A stretch of DNA of 64,000 nt from Beutenbergia cavernae DSM 12333 (GTDB lineage: Bacteria; Actinomycetota; Actinomycetes; Actinomycetales; Beutenbergiaceae): NCBI RefSeq assembly GCF_000023105.1, contig NC_012669.1, positions 1,860,001 through 1,924,000 of the forward strand, in the 5' to 3' direction. The notes under the pieces were generated by a model that saw only the letters and a list, made by a program, of their open reading frames with translations, was not told where the DNA came from and did not search any database. Position numbers and translations under genes: made by a program. Shown here in pieces: positions 60,319 through 64,000 of this stretch (positions are counted from its first letter, which is position 1; every line of letters starts with the position of its first letter).

Positions 60319-62534
60319 CGACGGCGTCGACCTGGGTCGGGCGGTCGCGCCCGGCTCTCGAGGGGCGCGAGATCGTGACGGGCGAGCTCGTCTACGTCAC
60401 CGACCGCCGGATGCCCGGCATGCTGCACGGGCACGTGCTGCGCTCGACCGTCCCGCACGCGCGCATCGACGCCGTCGACGTGGCCGCCGCGAAGGCGCTC
60501 CCGGGCGTCGCGTGCGTGCTCACCGCTGCGGACGTGCCCGTCAACGCGCTCGGACCCCGGGACGTCGACGGGCCGGTCCTCGCGGACGGCGTCGTCCGGC
60601 AGGTCGGCGAGGCGATCGCGCTCGTCGCGGCGCGTGACGCGCGCACCGCGGAGCAGGCCGCCGGGCTCATCAGGCTCGAGCTGACGCCGCTCCCGGTGGT
60701 GGACGGGCCGGCGGCAGCGGCGGCCCCGGACGCGCCCCGCCTGCACGCGGGCGGGAACGTCTCGGGCCGGATCGCGTTCGCCTCGGGCGCCGTCGACCCG
60801 TTGCTCGCTGACGCACACCTGGTGCTGCGCCGGGAGGTGCGCACCCCGGGGCAGGAGCACGTGGCGATCGAGACGCCGGGCGGGGTAGCCGTGCACGAGG
60901 CCGGCTCGTTCACGATCTGGTGCGGCTCGCAGAACCCAGGACTGCACCAGCGCAAGGTGGCCCGGGCGCTCGACGTCGACCCCAACGCCGTGCGGATGAT
61001 CGCGAACCCCGTGGGGGGCGCGTTCGGCTCCCGCAACGACGACCCGATGCCGGTCTACCTCGCGCTGCTCGCCCGTGCCACCGGGCGGCCCGTGCACGTG
61101 CACATGACCCGCGAGGACGTCATGGCGGCCGGCGCGAAGCGGCACCCGTTCGTCACGTCCATCGAGATCGGGTTCGACTCCCGCGGCACGATCCTGGGCT
61201 CGTCGGTGAACGCCGTCGCCGACACCGGGCCGGTGATCACCTCCGGCCCCAACGTCATGAAGACGTCGGCCGAGATGTCGACCGGGCCGTACGGGTTCGA
61301 CGTGGCCTCGTTCGACGGCACCGTGTACTACACGAACAACGCGAACGCCGGCGCGTTCCGCGGGTACGGAGTGCCGCAGGTCGCGTTCGCCGTCGAGAAC
61401 GCGATGACGGAGGCCGCGCACCGGCTCGGGCTGGACCCGGTCGAGATCCGGCTGCGCAACGTGCTCGACGGCGGCGACCGGCACAGCCTGTACCGTCACC
61501 GGACCACCACGAGCCTGGCCGTGCGCGAGACGCTGCAGACCGCCGCGGCGCACCCGCTCTGGGCAGATCGTGCCGCGTGGCAGGCCGAGGCGCGCGGACC
61601 GTGGCGCCGCGGGACGGGCGTCGCGACGGCGATGAAGGGCGTCGGGATGGGCAGCGGCACCGGCGACACCGCCCGGGCGCGCCTGCGGATCGACGAACGC
61701 GGCCACGTGACGATCTGGGCCGGGCCGAACCACACGGGGCAGTCCATCCAGACCACCTACGGCCAGGTCGCGGCGGACGCGCTCGGCCTGCCGATCGAGC
61801 ACGTGGACGTGCGCGTCGGCGACACCGGCGAGGTGCCCGAGTCCGGGCCGACGGCGGCGAGCCGCTCGACGTACGCCGGCGGGAACGCCGTGCGGCTGGC
61901 GTGCGAGGAGCTGGTCGAGCGCTGCCGCCAGCTCGCGCTGCCCTTCGCCACCGACGCGGCGAGCGCCGGGACGAAGCTCGTCGAGCTCGGCGAGGCCGAC
62001 GTGGTGGCGGAGTTCCGCCTCCCGGACACGGACGACATCGGGATCGTGCCGCCCGACCAGCTGGCGACGTTCGCCCCCCACCGCGTGTACGGGACGTGCA
62101 CGCAGGTGGTCCGCGTCGAGGTCAACGTGCACACGGGCGAGCTGCGGGTGCCGGAGCTGCTGTGCGTGCTGGACTGCGGCACCCCGATCAACCCTGCGGC
62201 CACGATCGGGCAGGCGGAGGGCGGCATCCTGCAGGGTCTCGGCCTCGCGGTCATGGAGGAGCACCTGCTCGTCGCGGGGGTGCCTCGGACCACGAGCCTC
62301 GAGAACTACCTCGCGCCCACCATCACCGACACGCCGCTGATGACGACGCTCTTCGTCCCGGGGCGCGAGGACTCCGGACCGTTCGGGGCCAAGGGCATGT
62401 CCGAGGTCGTCGTCGTCCCCACGCCGCCGGCGATCGCGGCGGCGATCCTCGACGCCGTCGGCGTGCTGCCGCGGGAGCTGCCGGTGACGCCGGAACGGCT
62501 CCTGACCCTGCTGGAGGAGGCCCCGTGCGCGTGA
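60315..62534 (+). CDS. xanthine dehydrogenase-family molybdenum-binding subunit
   Basis: The 739-residue product has the a/b hammerhead start (GRSRPALEGREIVTGELVYV), IWCGSQNPGLHQRKVARALD, VGGAFGSRNDD, NANAGAFRGYGVPQ and the C-terminal GPFGAKGMSE with the catalytic Glu. Together with the next two genes it builds a Mo/FeS/FAD hydroxylase that oxidises aldehydes, purines or N-heterocycles with water as the oxygen source. The key xanthine-binding residues cannot be judged by eye. ATGA overlap with the hydrolase gene. Confidence 0.92.
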   Translation: MTTASTWVGRSRPALEGREIVTGELVYVTDRRMPGMLHGHVLRSTVPHARIDAVDVAAAKALPGVACVLTAADVPVNALGPRDVDGPVLADGVVRQVGEAIALVAARDARTAEQAAGLIRLELTPLPVVDGPAAAAAPDAPRLHAGGNVSGRIAFASGAVDPLLADAHLVLRREVRTPGQEHVAIETPGGVAVHEAGSFTIWCGSQNPGLHQRKVARALDVDPNAVRMIANPVGGAFGSRNDDPMPVYLALLARATGRPVHVHMTREDVMAAGAKRHPFVTSIEIGFDSRGTILGSSVNAVADTGPVITSGPNVMKTSAEMSTGPYGFDVASFDGTVYYTNNANAGAFRGYGVPQVAFAVENAMTEAAHRLGLDPVEIRLRNVLDGGDRHSLYRHRTTTSLAVRETLQTAAAHPLWADRAAWQAEARGPWRRGTGVATAMKGVGMGSGTGDTARARLRIDERGHVTIWAGPNHTGQSIQTTYGQVAADALGLPIEHVDVRVGDTGEVPESGPTAASRSTYAGGNAVRLACEELVERCRQLALPFATDAASAGTKLVELGEADVVAEFRLPDTDDIGIVPPDQLATFAPHRVYGTCTQVVRVEVNVHTGELRVPELLCVLDCGTPINPAATIGQAEGGILQGLGLAVMEEHLLVAGVPRTTSLENYLAPTITDTPLMTTLFVPGREDSGPFGAKGMSEVVVVPTPPAIAAAILDAVGVLPRELPVTPERLLTLLEEAPCA

Positions 62535-63013
62535 ACGGCACCGACGTCGGCGACGTCCCCGAGGAGCAGCACGGCCTGCGCCTGCTCGACTACCTGCGCG
62601 ACGTCAGCGGCCTCACGGGGGCGAAGGAGGGCTGCGGCATGGGTGAGTGCGGCAGCTGCACGGTGGTCGTGGACGGCCGCGCGCTCACCTCGTGCCTCGT
62701 GCTCGTGGGCCAGGTCCTGGACGCCGACGTCCGCACGGTCGAGGGCCTCGAGGCCGCCGGCCACGCCGCGCTGCAGGAGGCGTTCGTCGCGCGTCAGGCC
62801 GTCCAGTGCGGCTACTGCATCCCCGGAGTCCTGAACTCCTGCTCTGCCCTCCTGGACCGCGAGGCCGATCCGGACGACGACGCCATCCGGCGCGCGCTCG
62901 ACGGGAACCTGTGCCGGTGCACGGGCTACAACCGGTTCTACGACGCCGTGCACGACGCCGCGTGCGCCCGCCGGACCGCGCCGGCGGGAGCCGACGCCGG
63001 GGAGTCCTCATGA
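62525..63013 (+). CDS. 2Fe-2S subunit of the molybdenum hydroxylase
   Basis: The 162-residue product has the plant-type cluster GCGMGECGSCTV near residue 38-49 and the second cluster motifs CGYCIPG and CRCTGY, as in CoxS/XdhC-type small subunits. The start is GTG 62525 (GGAGGAGG 4 nt upstream, N-terminal strand VRVNG) or GTG 62531; both overlap the large-subunit stop. The N-terminus is slightly shorter than usual. Coupled to the FAD subunit by ATGA. Confidence 0.92.
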   Translation: MRVNGTDVGDVPEEQHGLRLLDYLRDVSGLTGAKEGCGMGECGSCTVVVDGRALTSCLVLVGQVLDADVRTVEGLEAAGHAALQEAFVARQAVQCGYCIPGVLNSCSALLDREADPDDDAIRRALDGNLCRCTGYNRFYDAVHDAACARRTAPAGADAGESS

Positions 63014-63915
63014 ACCCAGCACCTCCGCGCGTGCTCCGCCCGGGCACGGCCGGCGACGTGGCGACCCTCCTGGCCGCGCACACCCCGCAGCCGCGGCTGC
63101 TCGCGGGTGGCACGGACCTGCTGGTACAACGCCGGGCCGGGCTCGACGCGGCCGTGCTCCTCGACGTCACCGGCCTGGCCGGTTCGGCGCCAGCCGTCGC
63201 CCGGGACGCGGCGTCCGCGTCCCTGACGATCTCCGCGGTGCATCCGCTCAGTGACGTCGCCTCGGCACTCGGTGACGACGTCGCGACGCTGCGTGCCGCG
63301 ATCGACGAGTTCGCCTCCACCACGATCCGCAACCGGGCCACGATCGGCGGGAACCTCGTCACCGGCTCACCCGCGGCCGACACGGTTCCCGCGCTCCTCG
63401 CCGCGGGCGCCGTCGTCGACGTCGTGACGCCGGAGGGATCCCGCCGCACCGTGCCCCTCGCCGACTTCCTGCTCGGCCCCCGTCGCGTCGATCTCGGCGC
63501 CGGGGAGTGGGTGGCGTCGGTGACGGTCCCCGCGCCGCTGTCCGGAGGAGGCGATGCTGCGGGCGTGCTCGAGGGCGGCTTCCGGAAGATCGGCGGCCGG
63601 CGCGCGCAGGCCATCTCCCTCCTCAGCCTCGCGTGGCAGTGGCGTCGGACGGCGGACGGTCGCCTCAGCGACGTCCGCCTCGCCATGGGCGCCGTCGCGC
63701 CGACGGTCGTCCGGCTCGCCGCGGCCGAGGCACTGCTCGAGGGCGAGGCGCCGACGGCGGAGCTGACGGCTGCTGCCGCCGCTGTGGTCGGCGAGGACAT
63801 CCGCCCGATCGACGACCTGCGCGCGAGCGCCGCCTACCGGCGGCGGTGCGCGGCGGGCCTCCTGCGCGAGGTGCTCGCCACCCCCCGCACGACCACGAGA
63901 GAGAAGGACCTGTGA
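63010..63915 (+). CDS. FAD-binding subunit of the molybdenum hydroxylase
   Basis: The 301-residue product has the FAD motifs RLLAGGTDLLVQRR near residue 30 and TIRNRATIGGNLVTGSPAADT near 100, then the C-terminal CO-dehydrogenase flavoprotein-like domain (GGFRKIGGRRAQAISLLSLA). Completes the three-subunit enzyme. Its TGA overlaps the next GTG. Confidence 0.93.
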   Translation: MNPAPPRVLRPGTAGDVATLLAAHTPQPRLLAGGTDLLVQRRAGLDAAVLLDVTGLAGSAPAVARDAASASLTISAVHPLSDVASALGDDVATLRAAIDEFASTTIRNRATIGGNLVTGSPAADTVPALLAAGAVVDVVTPEGSRRTVPLADFLLGPRRVDLGAGEWVASVTVPAPLSGGGDAAGVLEGGFRKIGGRRAQAISLLSLAWQWRRTADGRLSDVRLAMGAVAPTVVRLAAAEALLEGEAPTAELTAAAAAVVGEDIRPIDDLRASAAYRRRCAAGLLREVLATPRTTTREKDL

Positions 63916-64000
63916 ACGTAGGCGTCACCGTCCGGCTGGACCAGCCGATCACCGAGGCCGCCCGATGGGCGCAGCGCGCCGAGGACCTGGGGTTCTCGAG
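63912..64000 (+). CDS. LLM-class oxidoreductase, N-terminus only (cut by window end)
   Basis: Only 29 residues are visible: VNVGVTVRLDQPITEAARWA, then QRAEDLGFS. This is the beta1-alpha1 start of luciferase-like FMN/F420 oxidoreductases, where an ExLGF motif closes the first helix. GTGA overlap places it in the Mo-hydroxylase operon. Cofactor and substrate cannot be judged from this fragment. Confidence 0.7.
   Translation, partial: MNVGVTVRLDQPITEAARWAQRAEDLGFS

Overview
The window is high-GC DNA from an actinobacterium, most likely of the Micrococcales (Cellulomonas/Promicromonospora-like). The evidence is the strong C/G third-position bias, many GTG starts, chains of 4-bp stop/start overlaps, an Lsr2 nucleoid protein, a SAM-IV-type riboswitch, a heterodimeric ABC exporter, and a recurring leaderless layout in which a TANNNT box sits 6-8 nt before the start codon. 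No insertion sequence, phage gene, CRISPR array or rRNA was found.

Layout. 1-1804: cydA-cydB (bd oxidase), leftward, cydB cut by the window edge. 2225-5059: RNase E/G. 5063-8101: a membrane protein of unknown function, an S51 peptidase and a dodecin. 8143-11645: housekeeping run rplU-rpmA-obgE-proB. 11692-19643: an accessory block where proA would often be expected: kdgK-eda (2-keto-3-deoxygluconate use), a SAM-IV riboswitch followed by a cysteine-rich leader peptide and attenuator-like hairpins before a luciferase-like monooxygenase, a MerR regulator with a MerR-type promoter for a transglutaminase-like protein, a secreted DUF4185 enzyme, and a membrane protein. 19644-24971: nadD, a conserved membrane protein, an inserted secreted GDPD, rsfS, a histidine phosphatase and tRNA-Ala(GGC).

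25045-35842 is a mixed region: an Imm5-like protein, two methyltransferases, a type-VII-secretion-like trio (YbaB-like, EspC-like, WXG-like), DUF1304, a ZIP transporter, topoisomerase IB, PhnB-like, Lsr2, DUF3592, a metallophosphoesterase, a divergent LysR/LysE pair and a GNAT. 35962-43559 is one tightly overlapped operon: ROK regulator, sugar-binding lipoprotein, two permeases and three Gfo/Idh/MocA oxidoreductases, with no ATPase. 43601-56162 holds a DUF4282 protein, a HAD phosphatase, an ankyrin lipoprotein, a membrane-anchored sulfite-oxidase-like enzyme, the ABC exporter pair, a repeat-rich spacer, a PrmC-related methyltransferase, a UbiB-family kinase, a GAF-ANTAR regulator with a structured leader, and a deaminase.

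57527-64000 is a second ROK-controlled catabolic locus: ROK and an FAD oxidase leftward, and rightward a GH63/mannosylglycerate-hydrolase-like enzyme, a three-subunit molybdenum hydroxylase and the start of an LLM oxidoreductase. The two start from opposite sides of a 10-bp inverted repeat. This locus, and the tandem SAM-IV plus cysteine-leader control at 13359-13788, are the best candidates for undescribed biology.
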